A DNA stretch of 64,000 nt from an uncultured Faecalibacterium sp. (GCA_934548045.1 CAKTEM010000002.1:1-64000), one strand, 5' to 3'; positions 9,322 through 17,772 are shown, counted from the first letter of the stretch. Notes: a model not told the origin generated them from the letters alone. Program-made: numbers and translations.

Positions 9322-9363
9322 TGGAAAAATACGCGCGTCGCACGAAAAGAGAGGACAACCTGT

Positions 9364-11184
9364 ATGAGCAAAGTAATCGGAATCGACCTTGGCACCACCA
9401 ACTCCTGTGTTGCGGTGGTCGAGGGCGGAAAGCCTGTCGTCATCACCAACGCGGAGGGCGAGCGCACGACCCCCAGTGTCGTCGCCTTTACGAAAGACGG
9501 TGAGCGTCTGGTCGGCGGCGCAGCAAAACGCCAGATCGCGACCAACTCCGGCCGCACCATCTCCAGCATCAAACGGCACATGGGTACCGATTACCGCGTT
9601 CACATTGACGGCCGCGACCTGACGCCGCAGGAGATCAGCGCGATGATCCTGACGAAGATCCGTCACGATGCCGAGAGCTATCTGGGCGAACCGGTCACCG
9701 AAGCCGTCATCACGGTTCCGGCCTACTTTGACGACAGCCAGCGCAAGGCCACGCAGGACGCAGGACGCATTGCCGGTCTGAATGTCCTGCGCATCATCAA
9801 CGAGCCGACTGCCGCCGCTGTCGCCTACGGTCTGGATAACGAAGCCCCCCAGAAAATCCTCGTCTACGATCTCGGCGGCGGAACCTTCGATGTCTCCATC
9901 ATCGAAATCGAGGACGGCACCTTCACCGTTCTGGCGACCGGCGGCGACACCAACCTCGGCGGCGACGACTTCGACCAGCGCATCGTCGAGTACGCTGTGG
10001 CGGAGTTCAAAAAATCCGACCGCATCGACCTCTCCCGTGACCCGGCCGCAATGGGCCGCCTGAAAGAGGAAGCCGAAAAAGCCAAGAAAGAACTGTCCAG
10101 CGCGCCGTCCGCTCAGCTGAACCTGCCCTTTATCGCCGTCGGCAAGGACGGCCCCCACCACCTCGACCTGTCCATCACCCGGCCCCAATTCGAGATGATG
10201 ACCGGAGACCTGCTGGCACGGACGGTCCAGCCTGTCCAGAACGCCCTGCGTGACGCCGGTATCTCGGCCAGCCAGCTGGGCAAAGTCCTGCTGGTCGGCG
10301 GCAGCACCCGGATGCCTGCCGTGGAGCGTCAGGTCAAGGAACTGCTCGGCAAGGAGCCGAGCCACAGCCTGAACCCCGACGAGTGCGTTGCCATGGGCGC
10401 GGCGGTTCAGGGCGGTCTGCTTCAGGGCGGCGGCAAGCTGGCCGGAGCCACCGGCGCAGCGGCACAGGGCCTTGTCCTGATGGATGTCACGCCGCTCACC
10501 CTGTCCATTGAGACGGTGGGTGGTGTCGCAACGCCCCTCATCACCCGGAACAGCATGATCCCCACGCGCAAGAGCCAGATTTTCACGACCGCACGCCCGA
10601 TGCAGACCAGCGTCGAGATCAACGTCCTGCAGGGCGAACGCCATTTTGCACGGGATAACAAGTCGCTGGGCAAGTTCAAACTCACCGGTATCCGCGCAAG
10701 CTTCTCCTCCAAGCCGCAGATCGAAGTCACCTTTGACATCGACGTGAACGGCGTCGTCAAGGTCTCGGCCAAAGACCTCGGCACCGGCCGGGAGCAGAAC
10801 ATCACCATCACCGGCAGCACCAACCTCTCGGAGAATGAGATCCAGCGTGCGATGGCGGACGCCGCTGCCTATGAAGCCGAGGACAGCCGCCGCAAGGAAC
10901 GGCTCGACCTGCACAATCAGGCCGAAGTGCTGGCCTACAAGGTCGATGAGGCCCTCTCCAAGTGCAAGAGAGAGCTGGACAAGGACGAGAAGAACCGCAT
11001 CAAGTCCGACCTCTCGAACCTCCGCCGCTGCCTGCGCAAGGATAAGCCCGAGAAGATGAACGAGACCGAAGAAGCCGCCCTCCGTCAGGCTAAGAGCCAG
11101 CTCGAGTCCTCCGCAAACCACCTCATGATGCTCTACTCCTCCGAACAGGAGCAGAATGGCGAGGGTGGAAATTCGACGATTTGA
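9364..11184 (+). CDS. dnaK: Hsp70 chaperone, divergent DnaK paralogue
   Basis: 606 residues. The ATPase domain is classical: GIDLGTTNSCVAVVEGG at the N-terminus, INEPTAAAVAYGL near 143, DLGGGTFDVSI near 170 and LVGGSTRMPAVE near 310. The substrate domain is recognisable (VTPLTLSIETVGG, NKSLGKFKLTGI) but differs from canonical DnaK: GIRASFSSKPQ replaces the usual GIPPAPRGVPQ, and the lid is shortened and ends NGEGGNSTI without the acidic EEV-type tail. It stands alone, without hrcA, grpE or dnaJ. I therefore read it as a second Hsp70; the symbol is given by family. Confidence 0.85.
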   Translation: MSKVIGIDLGTTNSCVAVVEGGKPVVITNAEGERTTPSVVAFTKDGERLVGGAAKRQIATNSGRTISSIKRHMGTDYRVHIDGRDLTPQEISAMILTKIRHDAESYLGEPVTEAVITVPAYFDDSQRKATQDAGRIAGLNVLRIINEPTAAAVAYGLDNEAPQKILVYDLGGGTFDVSIIEIEDGTFTVLATGGDTNLGGDDFDQRIVEYAVAEFKKSDRIDLSRDPAAMGRLKEEAEKAKKELSSAPSAQLNLPFIAVGKDGPHHLDLSITRPQFEMMTGDLLARTVQPVQNALRDAGISASQLGKVLLVGGSTRMPAVERQVKELLGKEPSHSLNPDECVAMGAAVQGGLLQGGGKLAGATGAAAQGLVLMDVTPLTLSIETVGGVATPLITRNSMIPTRKSQIFTTARPMQTSVEINVLQGERHFARDNKSLGKFKLTGIRASFSSKPQIEVTFDIDVNGVVKVSAKDLGTGREQNITITGSTNLSENEIQRAMADAAAYEAEDSRRKERLDLHNQAEVLAYKVDEALSKCKRELDKDEKNRIKSDLSNLRRCLRKDKPEKMNETEEAALRQAKSQLESSANHLMMLYSSEQEQNGEGGNSTI

Positions 11185-11196
11185 CTTTATTTTCCC

Positions 11197-11225
11197 TTGT
11201 CATCGTGCCGCGTTCATGATAGAAT
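11197..11225 (+). promoter_or_regulatory. sigma-A promoter for the Rpn-type gene
   Basis: TTGTCA (11197-11202), 17-base spacer, TAGAAT (11220-11225), 45 bases before the start codon at 11270. Confidence 0.65.
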
Positions 11226-11269
11226 AGAATCAGAGAAGTGCTTCCGACAGGCGGAATGGCGGTGATGAA

Positions 11270-12142
11270 ATGGCTGAAAAAGATATCTCTGAAAAAATTC
11301 TTGAGTCCTATAATGATGTTTTCTCCGATATCGTCAATGTCCTGCTGTTTGACGGAAAGCCAGTCTTGTCCGCAGACGAACTGGAAGACCAGGCACCCCG
11401 TGCGGTGTATAAGGCAGACGGCAAGGTTCGCGAAATCGAACGGGATGTTGCAAAGCGTTGGAAAAACGGCAATGTCCGCATTGCCTGCATCGGCTTCGAG
11501 AATCAGACCGTCGCCGACCCGGACATGCCGCTTCGCGTGATGGGCTATGACGGTGCCGAATACCGCGCTCAGCTGCTGGCCGACCAATCCGGAGCAAGTC
11601 GCTATCCGGTGGTAACGCTGGTCCTCTACTTCGGACACAAAAAGCCTTGGGATGGGCCGCTTTCCCTAAAAGAGCGGCTGAATATTCCCGACGAGTTTGT
11701 AAAATATGTCAATGACTATAAGCTGAATCTGTTCCAGATCGCATATCTTACAAGAGAACAGGTCCAGCTGTTCAAAAGCGATTTCCAGATCGTAGCGGAT
11801 TATTTCGTACAGATGCGAGAAAATGGGAACTATATCCCAAGTTCGCAGGAAATCGCCCATGTGCAGGAGACTTTGCAGCTTCTGAGCGTTATGACGAACG
11901 ACCATCGTTTTGAAGAGGCCTTCAATGAAGGCAAACAAGAGGAAGGAGGGCATTACAATATGTGTGAAGTACTAGACCGTGTTGAAAATAGAGGTATGGC
12001 AAAAGGCATGGAAAAAGGCGAAGACATGGTGACCCTTCTTGTCAAAAAGCTTCTGGATAGCGGCAGACTGGATGATGTAAAGCGCATCACCGAAGATAAA
12101 GAGTACCGCCGTAAACTTTTAAAAGAGCTTTCCATCAGCTGA
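11270..12142 (+). CDS. Rpn family recombination-promoting nuclease / putative transposase
   Basis: 290 residues resembling the Rpn/YhgA-like PD-(D/E)XK family. An N-terminal segment (ILESYNDVFSDIVNVLLFDG), a middle LVLYFGHKKPWDGPLSLKER block and a charged helical C-terminus (KGMEKGEDMVTLLVKKLLDS) are typical of the many copies in gut Clostridia. In E. coli these are small endonucleases that stimulate RecA-independent recombination. The active-site residues cannot be assigned with certainty. It has its own promoter and a strong terminator, so it is a single-gene unit. Confidence 0.68.
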   Translation: MAEKDISEKILESYNDVFSDIVNVLLFDGKPVLSADELEDQAPRAVYKADGKVREIERDVAKRWKNGNVRIACIGFENQTVADPDMPLRVMGYDGAEYRAQLLADQSGASRYPVVTLVLYFGHKKPWDGPLSLKERLNIPDEFVKYVNDYKLNLFQIAYLTREQVQLFKSDFQIVADYFVQMRENGNYIPSSQEIAHVQETLQLLSVMTNDHRFEEAFNEGKQEEGGHYNMCEVLDRVENRGMAKGMEKGEDMVTLLVKKLLDSGRLDDVKRITEDKEYRRKLLKELSIS

Positions 12143-12158
12143 GTTTAATTTAAAATGT

Positions 12159-12207
12159 AAAATCCCCGTCTCATTCCAGCATATGGAATCATGAGACGGG
12201 GATTTTT
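12159..12207. terminator. bidirectional terminator between the Rpn-type and RHH genes
   Basis: An inverted repeat (12159-12174 against 12191-12206) with T-rich flanks on both strands. On the plus strand it ends the Rpn-type transcript. On the minus strand it follows the stop codon of the small ribbon-helix-helix gene at 12206. Confidence 0.8.
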
Positions 12208-12379
12208 ACGGCTCTATTTTAATTTTATCTTTAGCGTAATCCAACGCCATTCCAATCAGCTCATTGCGAGAACGATTGGTTTTCTGTGCCAGCTCATCAT
12301 AAAAATCTACAAGAGACCTGTCAATTCTGATTGTGAACATAACTGGTTCTGTTCGCTTTGTAATCTTTAGTTCTTCCAT
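12206..12379 (-). CDS. small ribbon-helix-helix (CopG/Arc type) DNA-binding protein
   Basis: A 57-residue ORF. It reads MEELKITKRTEPVMF then TIRIDRSLVDFYDELAQ and KTNRSRNELIGMALDYA, a short basic beta strand followed by two helices, as in the CopG/Arc/MetJ fold. A GGTGG ribosome site lies 6-8 bases upstream. Local base composition is AT-rich compared with its surroundings. Such proteins act as antitoxins or plasmid/transposon repressors. No toxin-like ORF adjoins on the same strand, so the target is unknown. Confidence 0.75.
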   Translation of the reverse strand: MEELKITKRTEPVMFTIRIDRSLVDFYDELAQKTNRSRNELIGMALDYAKDKIKIEP

Positions 12380-12440
12380 AACATCACCACCTATGAGTAT
12401 TATGGTTTAAAATCAAGCATTATGAAATGTTTAGAATATG

Positions 12441-12469
12441 TTGAATTTTAAACATAAAAATGATATAGT
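12441..12469 (+). promoter_or_regulatory. promoter of the AT-rich membrane-protein gene
   Basis: TTGAAT (12441-12446), 17-base spacer, TATAGT (12464-12469). It lies between the divergent RHH and membrane-protein genes, where an RHH repressor could act. Confidence 0.6.
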
Positions 12470-12537
12470 TATGGTGCGTTGATTGTTTTACACACAATTT
12501 TTGCTTTTAAAACATCCGGAACACAGGAGGAACACCT

Positions 12538-13041
12538 ATGCAATCAGTTACCTACACAGCATCTCTGTTGACCTTTTATTTGAAAGGCGAAATCACAATT
12601 GAGCAAAACTTTATTACGTTTAAAACACCTCATACCCTTTTGGGATTGATTCCCTTAGGTACTAACACCGAGAAGATAGCCGTCGATCAAATTGCTTCTG
12701 TCACATCTAATCGTCGCGTACATTTGGTTTTCTTGTTCTTAAGTATTCTCTTTTGGGGTTCTGCAATCGTCGGGCTATCGGATATGAATCGTTCTGGAAG
12801 CCTCGGCGCACTCATCACTTGTTTGCTTCTCGGTTTGATTTTTCTTGCAAATGCTTTTGAATACAATCTAGCCATTACCACATCAGCTGGCCTTGAAAGA
12901 AGGATGAATTTTCTTTCCTTTGAGAAATCAAAAGCACTTCAGTTAGAAAAAGCACTTAGCACGATGGTCTCTAATCGCTTGAATGATACAAATAGCCGTC
13001 AGCAAACCGACCGTATCATTGAAGCAATCAACAACAAATAA
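12538..13041 (+). CDS. membrane protein of unknown function with PH-like flanks
   Basis: 167 residues. An N-terminal beta-rich stretch of about 55 residues, two closely spaced hydrophobic helices (about 60-80 and 88-110), and a C-terminal polar region ending in a charged helix. The layout resembles short bacterial PH-domain membrane proteins, but I do not recognise a family. AGGAGG precedes the start. Codon use is AT-rich, unlike neighbouring genes, and suggests recent acquisition. A hairpin terminator follows at 13052. Confidence 0.6.
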   Translation: MQSVTYTASLLTFYLKGEITIEQNFITFKTPHTLLGLIPLGTNTEKIAVDQIASVTSNRRVHLVFLFLSILFWGSAIVGLSDMNRSGSLGALITCLLLGLIFLANAFEYNLAITTSAGLERRMNFLSFEKSKALQLEKALSTMVSNRLNDTNSRQQTDRIIEAINNK

Positions 13042-13051
13042 GGCTTATAGC

Positions 13052-13103
13052 AACACCCCCGTCTCCTTCCGGGAAACCGGCGCAGGCGACGGGGGTGTTT
13101 TAT
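13052..13103 (+). terminator. intrinsic terminator after the AT-rich membrane gene
   Basis: A stem of about 11 pairs (ACACCCCCGTC near 13053 with GACGGGGGTGT near 13088) with a structured loop, followed by TTTTATTC. It separates this gene from the convergent amino acid importer. Confidence 0.7.
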
Positions 13104-13124
13104 TCTGATATTCTGAAAAACAGG

Positions 13125-13889
13125 TTACAGCATCTTGGAGAGGAAGGCTTTCAGGCGAGGATGCTTGGGGTTGGAGAACAGCTCCTGCGGAGGTTCATCC
13201 TCCACGATGCGGCCCTCGTCGATGAAGATGACGCGGTTGGAGACTTCACGGGCGAAGCCCATCTCGTGGGTGACGACCAGCATCGTGATGCCGGTGTGTG
13301 CCAGCTCTTTCATCAATTCCAGAACTTCGCCGACCATCTCGGGGTCAAGCGCGCTGGTCGGCTCATCGAAGAGGATAACGTCCGGGTCCATTGCCAGAGC
13401 GCGCGCGATCGCGATGCGCTGCTGCTGACCGCCGGACAGGCTCTTCGGGTAGGCGTCAGCCTTATCGGACAGGCCGACACGGGCCAGAAGCTCGTCCGCA
13501 CGCTTGGAAGCCTCTTCTTTGTTCTTGAGCTTGAGCAGCTCGGGAGCAAGACAGAGGTTCTTTTTGACGGTCAGATGAGGGAACAGGTTGAAGTGCTGGA
13601 ACACCATGCCCATCTTCTGACGGACAGCGTCGATGTGTGCTTCGTCGACCTCGGTGCCCTCGAACTTGATGCTGCCGCCGGTGGGGATCTCCAGCCGGTT
13701 CAGGCAGCGCAGGAAGGTGGACTTGCCGCAGCCGGAAGGGCCGATCAGGCAGACCACGTCGCCGCGGTAGATGTCGATGTCAATGCCCTTGAGAACATCA
13801 AGGGTCGGGGTGGGCTGTTTCGCGCCCGGCTTTTTGTCGCCGCCGTAGGTCTTTTTCAGGCCACGGACTTCCAGAATCTTATCGGTCAC
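13125..13889 (-). CDS. polar amino acid ABC transporter ATP-binding protein (GlnQ type)
   Basis: 254 residues from a GTG start at 13889, chosen because AGGAGG stands 10 bases upstream; an ATG at 13919 in frame has no such site. Walker A (IGPSGCGKST), LSGGQQQR signature and VILFDEPTSALDPE Walker B are all intact, and the protein has the length of the GlnQ/ArtM family. It overlaps the end of the permease gene by 11 bases. It powers import with the two upstream components. Confidence 0.9.
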   Translation of the reverse strand: MTDKILEVRGLKKTYGGDKKPGAKQPTPTLDVLKGIDIDIYRGDVVCLIGPSGCGKSTFLRCLNRLEIPTGGSIKFEGTEVDEAHIDAVRQKMGMVFQHFNLFPHLTVKKNLCLAPELLKLKNKEEASKRADELLARVGLSDKADAYPKSLSGGQQQRIAIARALAMDPDVILFDEPTSALDPEMVGEVLELMKELAHTGITMLVVTHEMGFAREVSNRVIFIDEGRIVEDEPPQELFSNPKHPRLKAFLSKML

Positions 13890-14649
13890 TTTGCGCCAGC
13901 CTCCTCTCAAACTTGCCAAGCAGCCATGTGAACAGCATAACCAGGATCAGGTAGATGATCGCAACGCCGCAGAGTGGGAACATTGCCTCATAGGTACGGT
14001 TCATGATGCCCTGTGCCGCATACAGCAGCTCCTTGCCGCCGATGACGGTGATCAGGGAGGTATCCTTCAGCAGGATGATGAACTCGTTGCCCAGTGCCGG
14101 CAGAACGGCACGGATGGCCTGCGGAATGATAATGACGACCATCGTCGTCATGTAGTTCAGGCCAAGGCTGCGGCCTGCTTCCATCTGGCCCGGGTCAACT
14201 GCCATCAGACCGCCGCGGATGATCTCCGAGACGTACGCGCCCGAGTTGATGCCCAGAGCCAGCGCGCCGACCATCGTGAAGTTGCGGCTGTTGGCAAAGA
14301 TGACCATGCTCATGATGAGCAGCTGGACCATCATAGGAGTACCACGGATGATGGTGGTGTAGACCTGACAGATGGCATTGAAGAAACCCAGAGCCGGGTT
14401 CTTCCGGCCCGGACGCTGCTGGTCGTGGGCAACACGGACCAGAGCGACCACGCTGCCCAGAACCACACCCAGTGCCAAAGCGATCGCAGTTACCAGCAGC
14501 GTCGTGCCGACGCCCTGGATGTACTGGAGCCAGCGGTCTTTCAGGACAAACGCCTGATAAAACTTGAGGAAAATATCCTGCCAGAAGTTGAGCTTGGTTC
14601 CGCTTTTCAGCAGCTCTCTCAGCAGTTCGTATTGTGCGGCCATTCGCAT
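13879..14649 (-). CDS. polar amino acid ABC transporter permease (HisM/GlnP type)
   Basis: 256 residues with about five hydrophobic helices. The segment LGLNYMTTMVVIIIPQAIRAVLPALGNEFI, with its IIPQA coupling helix, is diagnostic of HisM/GlnP permeases. There is an N-terminal cytoplasmic extension of about 40 residues. A single permease gene implies a homodimeric channel. A terminator-like hairpin separates it from the binding-protein gene upstream. Confidence 0.9.
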   Translation of the reverse strand: MRMAAQYELLRELLKSGTKLNFWQDIFLKFYQAFVLKDRWLQYIQGVGTTLLVTAIALALGVVLGSVVALVRVAHDQQRPGRKNPALGFFNAICQVYTTIIRGTPMMVQLLIMSMVIFANSRNFTMVGALALGINSGAYVSEIIRGGLMAVDPGQMEAGRSLGLNYMTTMVVIIIPQAIRAVLPALGNEFIILLKDTSLITVIGGKELLYAAQGIMNRTYEAMFPLCGVAIIYLILVMLFTWLLGKFERRLAQSDR

Positions 14650-14692
14650 CCTCGCTTTCTGATTTTGTTAGAATTTTGTAACCTGTTTTTTC

Positions 14693-14728
14693 CAAAAAAG
14701 GGGAGGAGCCCCAGTGGGACGCCTCCCC
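14693..14728 (-). terminator. intercistronic terminator in the amino acid ABC operon
   Basis: GC-rich stem (14701-14712 against 14716-14728), with six T residues following on the minus strand. It lies between the binding-protein stop and the permease start, the same arrangement as at 3411 in the first importer. Confidence 0.75.
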
Positions 14729-14751
14729 ATCTTGCGGAAGCAATATGCTGA

Positions 14752-15603
14752 TTATTCAGCAACGATGTACTTGTCCACGATGGACTGCAGGGTGCCGTCC
14801 GCCTTCAGCTCTTTCAGAGCAGCGTTGACAGCGTCCTCCAGAGCGGTGTTGCCCTTTGCCATGCCGATCGCATAATCCTCTTCTGCATAGCTGGTGTCCA
14901 GGATCACCAGACCCGGATTTGCAGCAACGAACTCCTTCGCAGGAGCGTTGTCGATGACAACTGCATCGACCTGGCCATTGTTCAGAGCCTGAACAGCCGT
15001 CAGACCGTCGTCGTATGCGACAACAGCGTCATCGCCGAAGTCATCGGAGCAGTAGATGTAACCGGTGGTGCCACGCTGGGTGCCGATCTTCTTGCCTGCC
15101 AGATCATCGGGAGAAGCGATGTCGGAGCCTTCGGGAACGATGATGGACTGGATACCGGTAGCATAGCTGTCGGAGAAGTCCATGACGTTCTTGCGCTCGT
15201 CGGTGACGGTGACGCCAGCCATGACGATATCAGCCTTACCCTGCTGAACGCTCAGCAGAGCAGCGTCGAAGTCCATGTCATCGATCTGCAGCTCGAGGCC
15301 CAGCTTGTCAGCGATGGCCTGAGCGGTCTCGATGTCGATGCCCTCGAAGTCGCCTGCGTCGGTGGTCATCTCGTACGGAGGGAAGGCTGCATTGGTAGCC
15401 ATGGTCAGCTTGCCAGCCTCAACGGTGGTCAGCTCAGCAGCAGCTGCGCTGGAAGAAGCAGCCTCGCTGGATGCAGCGGCACTGCTTGCAACGGAAGAAG
15501 CGGTGCTGGAAGAAGAACCACCGCAAGCGGTCAGTGCCAGAGCAGCAACGCTCAGGCCAGCAGCAGCCAGAAAGCTGCGACGAGTAATCTTTTTCATATT
15601 CAA
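14752..15603 (-). CDS. polar amino acid ABC transporter substrate-binding lipoprotein
   Basis: 283 residues. The N-terminus has twin arginines (TRRSFLAAAG) and a lipobox LTAC at residues 24-27, then a low-complexity Ser/Ala linker of about 30 residues. The family 3 solute-binding fold follows: FPPYEMTTDAGDFEGIDIE, ADIVMAGVTVTDER and GIQSIIVPEGSDI segments. It should be anchored to the outer face of the membrane and capture a polar amino acid; specificity is not readable. Its own promoter lies at 15678-15706. Confidence 0.9.
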   Translation of the reverse strand: MNMKKITRRSFLAAAGLSVAALALTACGGSSSSTASSVASSAAASSEAASSSAAAAELTTVEAGKLTMATNAAFPPYEMTTDAGDFEGIDIETAQAIADKLGLELQIDDMDFDAALLSVQQGKADIVMAGVTVTDERKNVMDFSDSYATGIQSIIVPEGSDIASPDDLAGKKIGTQRGTTGYIYCSDDFGDDAVVAYDDGLTAVQALNNGQVDAVVIDNAPAKEFVAANPGLVILDTSYAEEDYAIGMAKGNTALEDAVNAALKELKADGTLQSIVDKYIVAE

Positions 15604-15677
15604 ACACTCCTCATGAACTGTATAATCTTACATTCTCCGCCACGATGCGATTCATCGAAAATCCGGAGAGTGAACTT

Positions 15678-15706
15678 AGTATAAGTTGTACAAATTCAAA
15701 AGTCAA
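15678..15706 (-). promoter_or_regulatory. promoter of the amino acid ABC operon
   Basis: On the minus strand TTGACT (15706-15701), 17-base spacer, TATACT (15683-15678), about 75 bases upstream of the binding-protein start. Confidence 0.75.
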
Positions 15707-15792
15707 GTGTTGTGCAATAATTCTGTAAAATTGAAACCGAATTGAGAACAATTATGCAGGTTCAGGTCTGAAAAGTGTGAATATATACAACA

Positions 15793-15860
15793 GACGCCCT
15801 CTCAGTCTGCTTCGCAGACAGCTCTCCCGGAGTGAGAGCCATTGGCATGTCGGGCAACTT
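15793..15860. repeat. short dispersed repeat, family B, copy 1
   Basis: A CGCCCTCTCAGTC-type start, a small hairpin (CTGCTTCGCAG), GACAGCTCTCCC and a GAGAGCC end. The same pattern occurs at 53746-53810. It lies between two genes and holds no ORF. Confidence 0.55.
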
Positions 15861-15900
15861 TGAGCGCAAAAACGTCAAATGGTGGGCCTTGCTGTACAGA

Positions 15901-16476
15901 TTAGATTGTTCTCGCGATTTCTTCCTTGCTCCGTTTCGGCACGCAGTAGTCACGATTTTCGTCGAGATAATACTTCACGCCGGTCTCCTCGGTCAGCGGA
16001 ACAACGTAGGATTTATGGGTCGGATAGCCGAACGCCACCATGAAGGCCAGCTTTTCCGGCTCCTTGATGTCCAGCAGCTCGGTCAGGGCCGGGCGGTTGA
16101 TGGCTCCCATGATGCAGCTGCCGATGCCGGAATCCCATGCAGCCATCGTCATATTCGCCAGCGCAATGCCAGTGTCGGTGTTCAGGTCGCCCGGGATCGA
16201 GGTGTCCTGAAGGACGGCCACATATAGGGTAGGCAGCTCGTCCGCCTTGGGCGTTCCCTGTTCCGGCGGCAAGTAAGCCGCCCACTTTACCAGCGGCTGG
16301 ACTTTTGCGACCGTTTCCGGGTTCTGGACGACCACCAGCCGCACGGCCTGCCGGTTCGCACCGCAGGAGGACAGCCGGACGGCTTCCACGATGTCTTCGA
16401 CCACGTTCTGCGGAACCGCCTTCTGCTCGAACCGGCGGTATGTCCGGCGGCTCTGCATTTTTTCGATGATGGACAC
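15901..16476 (-). CDS. nitroreductase family protein
   Basis: 191 residues of the FMN-dependent nitroreductase fold. It begins with SRRTYRRFEQKAVP and has SSCGANRQAVRLVVVQNPE (flavin contact) near 35, AWDSGIGSCIMGAI near 115 and FMVAFGYPTHK near 145. These enzymes reduce nitro groups or quinones with NAD(P)H; physiological substrate unknown. Single gene with its own promoter, head-to-head with the secreted CxxC protein gene. Confidence 0.87.
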   Translation of the reverse strand: MSIIEKMQSRRTYRRFEQKAVPQNVVEDIVEAVRLSSCGANRQAVRLVVVQNPETVAKVQPLVKWAAYLPPEQGTPKADELPTLYVAVLQDTSIPGDLNTDTGIALANMTMAAWDSGIGSCIMGAINRPALTELLDIKEPEKLAFMVAFGYPTHKSYVVPLTEETGVKYYLDENRDYCVPKRSKEEIARTI

Positions 16477-16510
16477 GATTCAACATCCCCTTTTTCGTTT
16501 GGTTAAGTCC

Positions 16511-16539
16511 AGTATAACATTTGTGATATTTCGACGCAA
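16511..16539 (-). promoter_or_regulatory. promoter of the nitroreductase gene
   Basis: Minus strand TTGCGT (16539-16534), 17-base spacer, TATACT (16516-16511). Confidence 0.65.
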
Positions 16540-16552
16540 GGTGGAAAATCCG

Positions 16553-16582
16553 TTGACAGAAAATCCCTTCAACTGGTATACT
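16553..16582 (+). promoter_or_regulatory. promoter of the secreted CxxC protein gene
   Basis: Consensus TTGACA (16553-16558), 18-base spacer, TATACT (16577-16582), 88 bases before the start codon. Confidence 0.7.
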
Positions 16583-16670
16583 ATTTCCAGAAAAAACGGC
16601 GCGTTACTGGTCATTTTAGACCAAATTTAACCGTGCCGCCCTTTGTTCTGAAAGGGAGAAAGGAACCGTT

Positions 16671-17309
16671 ATGAGAACTACCGCAATGAAAACGCTCGCC
16701 ATGCTTGGCCTTTCCGCCTGCATCCTGGTCGGAGGTGCTGTCTCCGGTTTTGCGGCGGAACCGTCCAGCGGTTCACAGACCGAATGTGAACATCAGTGGA
16801 AGTACGAGACAGAGCTGAAAAACACCTGCATCGACACCAGCTTCCAGCACAAAAATGCAGACGGTACAACGGAGGCCATCACCCTCTGCCCCGTCTGCGG
16901 CACAGAAGCAAAAACGAGTGTGTGGAGCAATGAGAAAGATATTCATCTCGCCAAAGTTTCCGGTGCGTTCGCAAATTTCTCCGGTCTGACCATCTACACC
17001 GGAACCCTGCGTGACGGAATGGATGTCCTGACGGTCGCCTTCTACTATCCAGAAGAGACCGTCACCCGTACCTGTGAGCTTTGCAAAAAGACCGAGACGG
17101 TCAGCCACTCCGACGCCCGGCTGATGGCCTCGCAGGTGGAAGCTTCCATCGAACTTCTGAAAGAAGTCGTCGAGAACTATGACCTGATGCTCGTCAACAC
17201 GGACGGCACCGAAACCAAACTGGATGTCTCCATTGGTGAGAAGAAAGCGTTCTTCAAACTGGACATGACGCCCGGCACCCGGCTCATCCATTTGGTCGCA
17301 AAGGGGTAA
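16671..17309 (+). CDS. secreted protein with two CxxC knuckles, unknown function
   Basis: 212 residues. A signal peptide ends at about SGFAA (residue 29). The mature part has two CxxC pairs, CPVC (73-76) and CELC (135-138), which could bind one zinc or form disulfides, plus single Cys at 39 and 53. The C-terminal half is a mix of one amphipathic helix and beta strands. I do not recognise a family. A GGGAG/AAGGA ribosome site and a consensus promoter support expression. It is a single gene before the methionine T-box. Confidence 0.7.
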   Translation: MRTTAMKTLAMLGLSACILVGGAVSGFAAEPSSGSQTECEHQWKYETELKNTCIDTSFQHKNADGTTEAITLCPVCGTEAKTSVWSNEKDIHLAKVSGAFANFSGLTIYTGTLRDGMDVLTVAFYYPEETVTRTCELCKKTETVSHSDARLMASQVEASIELLKEVVENYDLMLVNTDGTETKLDVSIGEKKAFFKLDMTPGTRLIHLVAKG

Positions 17310-17327
17310 AAATCTTTATTTTCCCTG

Positions 17328-17356
17328 TTGACAAATCCCATCGAGTTGATTAGAAT
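17328..17356 (+). promoter_or_regulatory. promoter of the T-box metQNI transcript
   Basis: TTGACA (17328-17333), 17-base spacer, TAGAAT (17351-17356), just ahead of the T-box leader. Confidence 0.75.
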
Positions 17357-17364
17357 AAAGGCAA

Positions 17365-17680
17365 TATCACAAAAATGGCTGTGAAGAGAAGAGTAGGTTT
17401 TCGCATTGAGCCTTCCAGAGAGCCCGGTCGGTGGAAAAGGGCAGGAAACAGGGAACTGAAAATGGTCTCGGAGCCGCGTGGACGAAGAGCAAGAGTTCTA
17501 AGTCTGCGACGGGTGCGCCCGTTAAAGCGTCCGGCTGTAAGCGTATCATCCTGAGGAGGATGTCCGCCGCAGCTTCGAGGCCGTTCTCCGCAAGGTTGCG
17601 GCAAAACAAGGTGGTACCACGGAAGAGTTACGCTTCCGTCCTTGCAGGGCGTTGCCCGGTGAGGACGGAAGCTTTTTTAT
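17365..17680 (+). ncRNA. T-box leader, methionine type
   Basis: The leader has an AGAGAGCC / GGTGGAAA stem I signature and a GAACTGAAA segment directly before ATG at 17462-17464, the proposed Met specifier codon. The antiterminator T-box AGGTGGTACCACGG is at 17609-17622. The competing terminator stem is 17632-17642 against 17662-17672, followed by six T. Uncharged tRNA-Met would bind and allow read-through into metQ. The gene content downstream agrees with the specifier. Confidence 0.9.
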
Positions 17681-17772
17681 TTCTTCCGGACGCGCAAAGG
17701 TGCGGAACGTGCCGCACAGCGCGAAACGCAATTCATTCTATTTATAAAGTAAAAGTAGAGAGGGAAAAGATC

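Noticed and set aside
9250..9363. CIRCE element upstream of dnaK
   Set aside because: Neither TTAGCACTC nor GAGTGCTAA halves are present.
9286..11121. 611-codon open frame on the minus strand
   Set aside because: It is antisense to the dnaK-type gene and has the Val/Asp/Gly-rich, repeat-poor composition of a GC-rich shadow frame; no family resemblance.
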